Source of the DNA: Sorghum bicolor
Lineage: Eukaryota; Streptophyta; Magnoliopsida; Poales; Poaceae
NCBI RefSeq assembly: GCF_000003195.3
Contig: NC_012870.2
Coordinates: 48,796,967-48,860,966, forward strand
Reading direction: 5' to 3'
Length of the DNA stretch: 64,000 nucleotides
Shown: positions 1 through 11,173 of the stretch, in pieces
How positions within the stretch are numbered: position 1 is the first letter of the stretch
Layout: each line of letters starts with the position of its first letter
Program-made: the position numbers and the translations under genes
Notes under the pieces: generated by a model
Told to the model about the DNA's origin: nothing
Databases searched by the model: none
The model's input: the letters and a program-made list of their open reading frames with translations, nothing else

Positions 1-2197
1 GATCTAAATAATCACCATTTAATTATTTTGGAAATATTATTTAAGTGCTAAGTAAGGGTTTATTAATATTTTAATCAAACATTATCCAAATGCCACCAAA
101 TTTTGTGTGGAGCCAGGGAATACCACTCAGAGGCTCTCCACAATTTTTTGTGATTTTTGGACCTCCTAGTAAATTACTAAAATTCCTAGAAGTTTTATTC
201 ACTAATTAAAGAGCCAATTTTTATAGACATGTAAACTACCAGAAAAATAGAATCCACTATTTTTCTTGTGTTCTACCCACTTTATGGAACCTATACAAAA
301 ACTTTCATCATTTTTGGATTAGCACACCATTTATCATATAATTTCAAACATCAAACAAAAATTGCATAAAAAGAAAAAGAAAAGGATCTCTGCGCAGTGG
401 GCGGCCTGGATCTTGGCCCGCAGGTCGGCCCACAACCGCGCTGCGCAGACGGCCAGCTTGGACACGGCCCAAATCGGCCCGGGGGCGCTCCCCCGCGCGG
501 ACGGCGCGTGCTGCCCCCTCTCCTCACGTTGCGGGACGCTGACAGGCGGGTCCCGCCTGTCAGCTTCGCCTCCCTCGCTCACGGCGGTGCTGCCGCCGCT
601 CCGGCGACCGTTAGCGGGTTCCGCGGCCCCCGCGCGCACGCGCACCAGCACCGCGCCAACCCTGCGACTTCAAAGCTACCACTCACGGACGCTCTCTCGC
701 TCTCTTTCCACCTCAACCACGCAAATGGCGGACGGCCGCGTCGGTCGCCGAGGACCGGGCACGAAGGTTCGGTAGAGCGTGAACCAGTAGGTCCGGGAGG
801 TCCGGGAAGAAGTGGGGATCATGATGCTCACATCACCACGGCGGGAGAAGCGGTAGAGAAGCTTGGCGACGGTGGCCGTGCGGTCGGGCGGATGCTCCGG
901 CTCCGGCGAGGTTGCTCCGGTGATTCTGTTGGCGTCCAGTGAGAAATAGCGAGCGCATGAGTATCGGGGAAACAAGAAGAATTCGGAACGACCGCCTTCA
1001 AGGCGTGGTACCGACTGGAGCAGCGTGCTCACGTGAAGGGTTCCACGGCGGCGACGCCGGCCGGACTTAGAGAAGAAGGAGAAGTTCTGGCGTTTGAGGG
1101 GGTTAGGGCGTGAGCTCGGGGGTGCTCTGGGTCCGCAAGGAGGTGGCGAAAACGGCAGCGTGCTCAATTTGGCTCGAAAGGAACGGAGTGCGGTGGATTT
1201 CAGAGAGAGGGAGGTCGAGTTTCTCCGGCCGTGGACAGTGAAAACGGACGGCGTCGTCCACGTCGGTGCTCAAGTGGAGGGGAAGGCAAGCCTGAGGCAT
1301 CCACGTCGCCTGGCGACCCTGGCAGCAAGCAGCTGCGTGCACTCACGCATGCGCGCGGCGCTGCTCGCGCGGCAGCTGCGCTGGGCAGGGAGCCGGTGAT
1401 CCCTATCGGATCACTGTAGCAGACCCCTATCCCCTCTTTTCAGAACTTTGCGAAATTCAACCGAAATTTGAACTGGAGTCAAATTTTTGTCAAAACAAAA
1501 GTTGTTCCAAATTTTGTAAGCTACAAATCATATTTAGGTGTCCCAAGCTGATTCTCACTGGAAATAAGTTAATTTTGCCAGACAGTTTGAAAATCAGACT
1601 CAATTCAAAAGAGATTCAAATTTTTGAATTGGGGCAAATCAGGATTTCCAAAATTACTTTTGATTTTGCATAACAGCTTGAAAAACTCCCAACATGAAAG
1701 TTGCTCAACTTTTTGTGCTCTACAACTTTCATGTTGACCACTTTTCAAAATTCCAAATGGATTTTGAATTGGGGGTTTAAGTTGGAAAAGGGGACACTTT
1801 CTGGAAATCTGTATTTTCAAAATTACTTTGAATTTTGTATTGAAACTTCAAAAACTCAAAACACCAAAGTTGTACATCTTGCCAAGAGCTACAACTTTGC
1901 TTTTGAACTCAACCTCAAATTTTGCTTAGTTTTTGACTTATGCAAAAGGGGACAAATCTAGGATCCAGAAATCAGGGTTTTCCCCCCCTTAGCTTTTCGG
2001 AAAACTTCCACCCTAGGGTTTTAGCAACCACACAAGCAACAACACACCACAGAAGCACACTCTACTTCCCTAAGCTCAAGCAATCAAGGTAAACTTATTT
2101 TAAGTTGATGCATACTAATGTGCTTTAACAATTATGCTTTGCAATGCTTATGATGACATGATCCGTTTTTAGTAACCGTAACATCAGGGATGTTACA
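1..2197 (-). mobile_element. Element G: right-hand LTR of a minus-strand chromovirus-type Ty3/gypsy element (cut by window edge)
   Basis: The segment ends at 2197 in GGGATGTTACA, which on the minus strand is a TGTAACATCCC LTR start typical of Tekay/RIRE2-like plant chromoviruses. The adjoining bases at 2198 resume mid-sequence in element F (compare 37868 onward), so this is an insertion boundary. Organisation on the minus strand: an AT-rich stretch with direct motifs such as AACAACTTTTGTTTTG (also in the LTR of H near 34275), then a GC-rich block at about 380-1400, then more AT-rich sequence. Open frames inside the GC block on both strands are compositional and not credible genes. Neither the internal region nor the other LTR is visible, so element size and solo-LTR status cannot be told. 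Confidence 0.7.
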
Positions 2198-3939
2198 TCA
2201 TCTCTAAGAAAAGATAAACTCAGTGATGGATCAGGAGTTGCTATAATGCTTTCACGCCTCAAAAGTACACATGCGTTCAAATAGGAACTCTCCTTTGAAT
2301 TAGAGTGAAATATTCTGACTTCAAACTTACTCATATTACCTTCCACTATTTTGCTTGTAACCATCAGTTGGGTCTTGAGCAGTTGAACGACAGAATAGTA
2401 AAGTCAAGCGCTATATTTCTTGCTCTTTGATCAACTATTATTCTGTAGTTTTTTTGCAAGACATTCAAATAAAACTCAAAGTTTCCTTTTATGACCCTTT
2501 CAAGTCTCTCATTTGTAGTATTTCTCAATCCTTACCAAGGCATGAATGATGTATGTCTTCTCTCTATTCTCAGAATATGTGGTATTTGTGGAATTAAGGC
2601 ATAATGGCATTATGCCTTCTCTCTCTCACCCTACATCTAACAGGCTTATATGGAGCTCATACCTAGGGACACAGCTCAAACATACTTGCAGACATATGTT
2701 GTATAGTTAAACCGTGGATCTAGAGAAACTAGTCATACAATCAAATCATATGTGCATGTGGATGAGGGGAACAAAATGAGTGATATAAATGATGATAATG
2801 ATGGTGGAGATCTAATTCTACATTTGCTCATTGGGATATATACCTCCCTTATCTGAACTCTAGAAACTTTGGGGAGTACATGGGCTGCTCATTCATTTTT
2901 TTTCTTGGGACATTTGTGCTCTCTTTTTTATGAACAGACAAGCCTCTTGATGGAACTATATCAGTAAGGAGAATTAACTAAAAATAACTTGAGCTTTATT
3001 AAATAACAGAAAAAGGATAAGATGGCGACATATATATTTGTGTTCACTCCCAATGTAGGAATAGAACATTTTCTAAATGTATGAAGTGTATCCATGTGAA
3101 CAGAGGAATGAGTACTCCCAGGGTAGGAGCAGCATAGGTGTGTGTTTCTAGGGTAGAAACAACACAATGTGCATGGATTGTGTATATATGTGGGTGGTAC
3201 TTACAAGAACAGAAGTAGCATATAGTAAATGGGGGAGTTCTGAGGTCAGAAGAAGCACAGATCAATGGATGGAGAGCACACAATATTAACTTTAACTGCA
3301 TGACTAATTCCTAAGGGTCAATATAGCTTAACTACACACAATGCCTACAAGCAGTATATGGAAGTGGATGGCTTTCCTAATCTAGTAAGCATGTATATTT
3401 GGCTGTGGTAGCAATTTTGAACTCTCGTCATATAGGAACTCATCATGTAGCAATTTAGGATTATCAAAGTTAAATTCTTCAGAACTCTAGTATCTCTAGG
3501 AACTAGATGGACAGCAGCTCAAAACCTTCCCATATCATATCTGTCAACTACCTAGACTTAGATCAAGTATTCGCTACCCACAAGTTTCAGGTTTAGAGTA
3601 GACCTCAAATCAAAATAGTTGTGTCTAAAACTTGGGAGAGTTCGATGTTGAAAATTTGGTAGTTGAAAGGAATTACGACAGAGCAACTATTCATATTTCC
3701 ATATAAGAGCTTACTTTGTGGAGTTCATTTTAGTAGGCAATTTCTTCAAATACTCTCCTAAATTTTATTTAGCAAATTTAATATCAAACCGAATGACAGA
3801 TACAGATATAAATAGGTAGGGAAATATTTATTTGGGTTTTCTATGGTTATGCATCTTTTATTTGTTTCAAATTAACATAGCACTTTTAATAAATAAATAA
3901 ATAAGCTAGTGATACTTAGCTGGATATACGTGGGGTGCT

Positions 3940-3951
3940 CTCCCCCAAGCT
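3940..3951 (-). promoter_or_regulatory. Internal polypurine tract of F
   Basis: On the minus strand this reads AGCTTGGGGGAG, the same core used as the 3' polypurine tract of A, E and I-D, but it lies within the internal region. Equivalent copies sit at 14310 (A), 23101 (E) and 39630 (I-D). Confidence 0.5.
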
Positions 3952-4199
3952 GGATGTTGACGTAGTCTGTTGGTGTTGCTGACTGGAAGTGATGATGTAT
4001 GGGTCCTCCTGGAGAGTTAGGGATGATGGTTGTTGAGACAGCTCTATAACTGTTGAAGGCAGCACTCCGATAGGGGACATAACATCCTTTTGCCTGTTTG
4101 CCCTCCTTGATCCTTCAAATTCTGTGAAGCTCAAATAGACAACAAAACTTGTGGAATTGATTAAGTGTTAGTGATAAGCCTCTAAGCTTTTGATGTCTA

Positions 4200-6547
4200 G
4201 AACCTTCTTAATATATTTATCTTTTAGCAGAATCATCATATATATATATATATTTATACTTTTATATTTTTATGGTATGCAGAAATGGACTAAGATAAAA
4301 ACTTATTTTTATACCACCATGGTGGATATCTTTGTGGGTTGTCGCACCACAAAATTATTCACATCAGGCTTAGCATTTTGAATGACATATTTTTATTTTA
4401 TTTTCTCATGCAGAAATGGTAAAGTGGATGTGCAACTAATTATTCATTTAAGGAAAAGTAAATATGCTGAAGGAAAATTATGCAGTGCAAAAAAGGGAAA
4501 TGTTGATAACTACCAAGTTACCTCTTGGCACGGTGTTCGGTGTTTTAGGTCTTCTGAATAGGACCTTACTATGTTAATTCCTCAGGTGTTTTATCTTGTC
4601 CCAAAGGTGGAGAACATGATAGTTGCACCTCTTGAGATGGTTTCACCCATATTTATTGCTCTTCCAGCAGCTTGAAGTGTGAAGTACTAGTTTTGGGAGC
4701 CGGCAGCATCTTCACTCAGTGTGCATGTTCATAGGTCTAGGATCTTTACTTGTCTAGGGAAGATTCCTTAGCCTTTCTCAAGGTGTGTCCTAGACATGTT
4801 ACCTTTAGTATTAAAGTATATTGGAGCCATAGCATCCTGTAGAAGCTTTCCTTGTTTGGCTAGTCACGTGTCTTGTTCATGAACAGCTTGTCTCCTTTAT
4901 TGCACTGCTTTCTTACCTTATGCCACTATTTTTTCTCTCTCTAATTTGTGCTTGAACCATGAGCTCTTCTTATTATTTTATCCCTGCAAATCATTAGTGT
5001 ACAACACATACCCGAAGGAATATACAAGTAATAAAAAGGGCATTGTTGTAATACAGCTAAGGGTCACTTTCTATGCTACAAAAAGAAACTTGCTTGAGCA
5101 TACTTAGCATAGTGCATTTATTATTCATAATTACTCCTTTCTAAAGGATTGATTTTATTATTCCATCCTATGTTTTGATTCTCAAATATAGGCATTGTTT
5201 TTGAGAGCAAATATAGGCATTATGAATCAACTCAAACTCATAGAAATAAAGCAATAGTGAATTTAGAGATTGTAAACTAGCATGTGAAGCGATGGGAGCA
5301 TGAGATGTGGAAGAACTTGGTTGGGTCATCTAGAGGAGTTATCCTTCTTTCCTCATGTCTTAGCTTCTCGACCTCAGAGGTGAGACTGCAGATCTTTACA
5401 TGCTCTTCTCTTGTCAACCTTTTGTTGATTCCTGATAAATAGTGGTTGACAAGAGAATGCAACTTCATGGAGTGAGTTGTATCTCCCTTGTGCAAAATTA
5501 TTAAGTCACTGTTTATCTCCAGTGTGAGTTCATCTTAGGACTTTTCCGATTTGGATTTGGTAGTTTTCCTACAGGGGTTAGTCCAACAAAAATATTCACA
5601 TATTTACTATAGCATACTATCGGCTCAAAAAACAACCTAGACACCACGTCTAATTTGATTCAAGGAAGCATTTTAACCATGCGTAATTAAAAGCCTTTCA
5701 GTGTAAGATCACCATTCCTAAACAAGGCACCATGCTTTATTCAAGAGGTGTATGAAACTACTCCAAACCTAAACATACACTATGGTAAACAAAGGTAGCA
5801 AGAGAGCATTCTAGAGATTTACTCAACAGTGATGATAGAGCATGACTATTGTTTAGCAAATTGAGCATGTCTTACAAGTAGGGACATCCAAGATGATGTA
5901 GCAACATGGAAAGAGATATATCTATGGAAGAATAGCCCTCAAGCTTGACTTTTGCAAAAATCAAGATTGGATGAAAGTAATTCAATGTTGCATAATGATT
6001 AGTTGGACATACCTTGCATTTGTCACTCCTTCATTCTTTTTGCTCTAATCCTAGAAAGGTTAGTGAAAAAAATACCTGAAGGAATATTTTCACAATTATA
6101 ATTCTATGCTCAATTAACAAGGGTAGCGAAGTAGAAAGGTAAACACTCATGTCATGGTCTAAATAGTGCTTGTTTTAGGACAATAACCTTGTCCTTGGGA
6201 AACCTTCAAGATGTAGTTTGGTGAAGTGGTTTCCCTTCCAACACCAATCTAAGAGTACAACTCTCAAGATTCTAGACACGAGATCTACAATATTTGTGAT
6301 AATGTGTCTACAACCACCCTTTCAAAAACTTTAGGAACTAGGAGCATGAGGGGGATGAAGATCTCATGTAGGGCAATGTTAGAGAGACTAAGTAAATCAG
6401 GAGTTTTTTCCTACGAGCAAGGGACTGATGGGGTGTTAATGAAGTAGCTTCCTTGCTCACTAAAGTCTCAATCCCATTTTCTACTTCCAAGAGTGACTCA
6501 ACATATATGTCCAAATATTCCCTTTGATCATTTTTAGTTGATCTTAT
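4200..6547. other. Non-coding interior of F
   Basis: No credible gene is seen. The stretch at 4500-4580 resembles the downstream flank of the protease region in I-D (near 40181). The stretch at 5560-6130 is shared with element E (25430-26000). A TA microsatellite lies near 4229-4250. The short open frames here are incidental. Confidence 0.6.
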
Positions 6548-7733
6548 CTAAATGGCAATAGCACATAGGTTTTTAATGCTCTCTAACCATGGATGTTGCT
6601 CTTCTCGAACTTCTATATGGTCTTGATGATTCCTATGCATGGGATATCTAGATAGATTTCTAGAATAGTCAGGAGGTCTAGGAGAAATAACATAGAACAA
6701 GCCATAGTGCTGAAGGATGGGTTTAGAGATGGGTTCGTATTCTATATCTAATGTCGGCATAGAAGGAGAGAGGTTAGGAGTGGATTCTAGATAGCTTCTC
6801 TCTCCTTCTATGGCATCACTTGACATACCATCCTTGATTCATTTTAATTGTCCTTCAAAGGGATTGGATTTGAAAAGCTTTCTAAGAGATCTGTTTTGAA
6901 GATTCCAACTATATGCACTGAAAGATCTCTTATGAAGCAGGAAGTTTAAACTCCTCCCAAAATCATTGGGAGGATATTTTCTAAATGTCGAATTACTTCT
7001 TCCCTTAGAGGATTTTGGAGTACTGTTAGTTTGGGATGGATAGCCAAATCATGGGATTGGAATGTTTGCAAAGTGGCTATAAAAACTTCCACTTCTAGTT
7101 TGGGGATGATTCATTCTATATCTCTAGGACTTTGTCACGAAGGGTAGTGCAAAGAGTGTATCCACTAATAATGAGGACAAACCTCACCTCACTAATGGAT
7201 AAAGAAAGGAAAACTCCTCCAAAGGTGATATTATCAAGACCCGTATAAAGATGTTGAAGAATAACATGGTCTTGTAAGGCTAGGTCGAATCCTAAATTTA
7301 TAGGAAGATTAACAGATTCCCTAAGTGTAGCCAAAAGTTCATAAAAATCAAAAGTTTCGGATGATATAGACTAGCAAGTTTATCACTATGACAAAGAGGA
7401 ACGCACAACATCAAATATCTCATCAGATCGTTCTACATGAAACTTACCTTCTTGATCAGAAGATAGGACCTTAGGTACATTACCTTCTTGATTAGAAGAT
7501 AGGACTCTAGCTATAGAAAAGGGTTGGGTTTGACCGATTGCAACCAAACATGGGCGCAACTCATAGCTAGATGTGAGAATCATGGGCTCTAGTGGCTCTA
7601 AGCTTGCACCAATGGGTGCAAGAAATTGATAGATAGGCATGAAATTTGGGTTATCCATAAGGATAGAAAAGAAAGGGAAAAAGAAAAGATGAGATAAAAG
7701 AAAAATATAAAAGTACAATACAAGATTAAGCAT
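6548..7733 (-). pseudogene. Relic gag of element F (Athila-like Ty3/gypsy)
   Basis: Minus-strand fragments resemble the N-terminal part of Athila-like gag proteins. A leader peptide containing MDNPNFMP is followed by a segment with SSYELRPCLVA, matching the 'ELKPGLINMVQ' neighbourhood of A (about residues 82-92 of its polyprotein). A second fragment at 7334-7116 contains LQDHVILQHLYTGL, the counterpart of LMQTFYHGL in A. A third, at 6826-6548, has no motif I recognise. The fragments lie in different frames with stops between them. There is no zinc knuckle, protease or polymerase. It is a dead coding region; the family call comes from remembered motifs and from comparison with A in this window. 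Confidence 0.55.
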
Positions 7734-7764
7734 GACTTAAAGTTATCTCAGCAGACCGTCTTTC

Positions 7765-7782
7765 TCCCCGACAACGGTGCTA
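7765..7782 (-). promoter_or_regulatory. Decayed tRNA-Asp primer-binding site of F
   Basis: It matches 15 of 18 bases of the complement of the plant tRNA-Asp(GUC) 3' end. All three mismatches are C/G-to-T/A transitions. It lies 8 bp from the LTR edge. Confidence 0.7.
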
Positions 7783-7790
7783 GAAATGCT

Positions 7791-8994
7791 TGTTAATATT
7801 AGATACACACACAAAGAAATAATCCACAATCGCACGGATATGAGTGAGCACTTCACCTGAGAGATATTCTAGTGTATTGTTATTTATATTTTTACCACAT
7901 GGCAGAAAGCGTGCATCTGACTAACCCAAATCTATACTTAATCCCTGGGCTTGCAAGATAAGATAGTGACATATGGGCGATTTAGAGAGATAATTCATTC
8001 ATCAGTGTTCCTCTAACCTATGGTAAGCTGTGTAACTATTGTTCTAAGGGGGTACCTAGAGATAAGAGACACCTCAGAGAGTGCTTAACCCTGGCATGAT
8101 AAATCCTACCTTACCTCCTGACGGGACGTGCATTACAGAGACACGAGGAGAGTGTCACTTCCTCCCAATGCTACCACAAATCCGACTAGATATGGAGTAT
8201 CTACGAGTATTCCTAGCCCAAGCACCATGCTTAAGCTATGAATGATTACTCTATTCCCAATGCAAAACGAAAAAAGTAAACCCATAAACCAAAGAACAAT
8301 AAACATACTAGTATTAGAAGTCGAATTGCTGAATGATTCTATAACCGACCTCGGGTTAGGAGACTTGATCCCTCAGATACAAGAAAGAAGACATTGACAG
8401 GCTGGGCTTCCTCCACTTCTATCTCCACCCTATAATCTCTCAATCTCTCTTCTTGCTAATAACCTAAAGAGACAGATCCATTTGAGGGACCTCTCTCTAG
8501 CTAAATCTTTCTAGAAAATATGAATTTGGGTTTTAGAATTGGCTCTAAGCCAGGGGTCAGGCTCGTATTTATAGCCCCCTAGGAAGCACCACAACCATCA
8601 GATCAAACCGACTTTGATAGATGGCCAAGATTATTGCTCAATGGTGGTGGAGGCAGGATCCACGAGGTGTAGCCTGATTGGCTGAGGTAGTGGGGCCAGT
8701 ACCACTTCCCTACAGGCGACAGCCCAGCTCCTAGACCCGATTTGCTTCCCGTTTGATCTGGAGCCCCCTCGAACCTTCTAGAGTACTCTAAGTTGAAGTT
8801 CACAATATTCTCTCAATTGAAATCCGACATATGGACCATCTTTGGTTGTTTTCAGCTGACACCCTATAGAATAGACATTCACCAAAACACATGGAATTCT
8901 AATAGTGATAACCCTATATCTACTAGATATTTGCATATAGATCCATTTTCATGTCTAGTTGATGATTAGAATTAGGAGTTATCTACCATTAATA
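7791..8994 (-). repeat. 5' LTR of F (about 1.2 kb)
   Basis: It starts at TGTTAATATT next to the primer site and ends at a degenerate form of the CTACCGTCAACA terminus seen at 37844. It is collinear over its length with the left LTR of I-D (36688-37844). A TATA-like motif is present on the minus strand near 8570 (TATAAATA). Confidence 0.75.
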
Positions 8995-9371
8995 GGGTTA
9001 TGCATCATATTTCTAATTCATCGCTCATGTAGTGTGCAATAGTATGAGTGCCATTCGCTTGAATGGTAATGTATGGATTATTTTTCCTCTACGTCTTGGT
9101 ATTTGTGAGCTGTGAGAGCATGATCACATACACTGCCGGCCTAGGGAAGTGCTTCTAGTGCTATGTCCTATGCACATATTTCATGTGTTCAATGGAAAGC
9201 ACCATGTGGTGGGTGATTCCATCCTGAGAGGCGATGCCATCATTAGGGTGATGATATGGGTAGTGGCACTACACATACAAGTACGGGGTACATGTGTGTG
9301 GACTACATAGTTTTGAATTACTATCTTGCATGTTTCATACTATGGTTGGGCTAAAATGAATTTTCTATAGG
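8995..9371 (+). mobile_element. Fragment of the 5' part of element H (LTR or leader)
   Basis: This sequence lies between the end of F and the 5-bp target duplication of A. Joined across A (TACAC), it runs directly into 27875-28110, the leader of H. No gene is seen. Assignment to H rests on this continuity; I could not align it to the 3' LTR of H by eye, so LTR versus leader is unresolved. Confidence 0.45.
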
Positions 9372-9376
9372 TACAC

Positions 9377-11017
9377 TATTGACGGTCCTTAAGTATCAAA
9401 TTTAATTATCAAATAAACAAAGAAAAGGATCCAAATGAAATCAACATCTAGACTTAGGGTTTTATCTGACAGAATTCCACGAGTTTTGGTGTTTGTCTAT
9501 TTCTGCAGGGGGTTATCAGGAAATACAGAAGAAAGGCCCACATGTCGGGATTACATAGAGATACCAACGTGTCGCCCAATTATCTTACATCTAGAAGACT
9601 CCAGAAGCCCCGGGAACAAAGCGGAGGCCAAACAGGGCCTGGCCCTGGGCGCCCGCCCAGGAGACCAGGGCGCCAGCCCCCTTGTAGAGTCCAATCAGAA
9701 CTCTCTTTCGGGATCAAGCTCCACCGACTTAAAGGATCAAGGATAACCATTCAATCAATGTCGGTTTGATCCAACGGCCCATATTCACTTGGAGGGACTA
9801 TAAAACCAGACCCCCTGGCCCCTGGAAGAGAGAGCCTCTCAACACTAATTCATTATTCTTCAAGGGAGAAGAAGCCTCTGATCAAGCCTAGAGCCACCAC
9901 ATCAATTAGACATCTAGATTAGCATAGCTACATAGGATTAGAACTAGAAGGAGTCAATCTTCGATTGGTTTCCGGATCTGTCAAGAGGATTCTTAGTAAT
10001 TCTCTAATTGTTCATCTTTGTTCTTCAATATTATGAATATGACTTTGTTCTACTTCAATATATTGCTTATGACTTTGCTCTACTTGTTTATATTCGCAAT
10101 TATATTGTTCTTAGTTTATCATAGTTATATACTTGGCTTAGTTAGATTGGATCTACATACATGCTTAGGATCGTATAGCGTTTATCCATCGGATCCATGG
10201 GTAAATGATAGATATTGTGTAGGCATGGTGCTTATACCGTATTTATCTGCGATTGTACCCAATATGCCAGATCGCGGGGTAGTTCGTGATAGTGACAGCT
10301 TCATTGATTCTTATATAGTCCCCCTCTCGTGTATTGGGCTGGCAGAGCAACATTATTAGGGGTGTGATTCTGATGTTTTTCATATTCCTTGCTAATATCA
10401 CTATGCATGGGCGTAGTCTTGTCTCGCAATGATTGCTAAGTATGCTTGCACTAACTATGATAATGCTAGACTATATAGTTGAGAATAACTTAGGAAATAT
10501 TCTTGTAGTTCGTTCTAATTCCATGCTAATGACTTGCTAGAATATCTAATTGAGGTGCTTATCATATTTATATGTGGCTAGTTATGCTGATCAGATTAAT
10601 TATCTTTGCCACTATTCATTACTTTATATATCCTTTATGTGACACTTATCCCTGTATGAAAGAGTTAGATAAATGTTCTCAATTATACATGCAATGATAG
10701 ATACTCAATTTCATATTCCATTTTATAATCAATATTGATGGTTACTAATCACTTCCCAGTGGTCAAAATATAAATAACGATACCTGAAATACTTCCCGGT
10801 TAAAGTGCTACATCGGTATTAATCTGTGCGCTTGCAGATTCCATTCATTATTTATTTAGATGAGCAATTGCATATTTCAATAGCGCGTCTCTCATATCAT
10901 GTTGGGGATGACAACTTGGCTTAAGTGGTATGTGGGATAGGTTTGACATTTTTGGCACCATTATCAGAATTAGAAAACTAAGTCTACTTTTGGTAATGAT
11001 GTTAAGAATGCCCAACA
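9377..11017 (+). repeat. 5' LTR of A
   Basis: It is nearly identical to the 3' copy beginning at 15939. The core promoter is TATAAAA at 9799-9805 (16360-16366 in the 3' copy). It ends in GAATGCCCAACA. A solo LTR of the same family in the opposite orientation is J at 51971-53614. Confidence 0.93.
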
Positions 11018-11025
11018 AGCATTTT

Positions 11026-11043
11026 TGGCGCCGTTGCCGGGGA
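11026..11043 (+). promoter_or_regulatory. tRNA-Asp primer-binding site of A
   Basis: The 18 bases TGGCGCCGTTGCCGGGGA are a perfect complement of the 3' end of plant tRNA-Asp(GUC) including CCA. The site lies 8 bp after the LTR and would prime minus-strand DNA synthesis. Confidence 0.9.
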
Positions 11044-11173
11044 AGGTTGATTACTAATCAGGAATGAATATAGGATTTTGAGTTATCATTCGCATCACTA
11101 ATTTGATTGAGCTTATCAATTCTCTCATACAGTTTTACCCTGATATTTTTCTATTTTATCTTATAGGTAATGT

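Larger units (their letters stand above)
2198..8994 (-). mobile_element. Element F: old non-autonomous tRNA-Asp-primed Ty3/gypsy element, minus strand
   Basis: Reading on the minus strand: LTR at 8994-7791, a decayed tRNA-Asp primer site at 7782-7765, gag fragments at 7733-6548, long non-coding sequence, an internal purine tract at 3951-3940, and a 3' part that runs into the G insertion at 2198. The 3' part (2198-4200) is collinear with 37865-39880 of element I-D, and the stretch around 5560-5680 is collinear with 25430-25550 of element E, so F belongs to the same superfamily. No RT, RNase H or integrase motif is seen. Its left LTR must lie beyond G, outside the window. Heavy substitution implies that it is old. 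Confidence 0.75.

Noticed and set aside
362..1399. Several long open frames on both strands in a GC-rich block
   Set aside because: They overlap on both strands, have no domain, and lie within an LTR whose GC-rich leader is seen in other LTRs here. Absence of stops follows from composition.
9100..9125. TTGGTATTTGTGAGC at about 9099 as a primer site for H
   Set aside because: It matches the initiator-Met site too poorly, and no LTR end is visible just before it.
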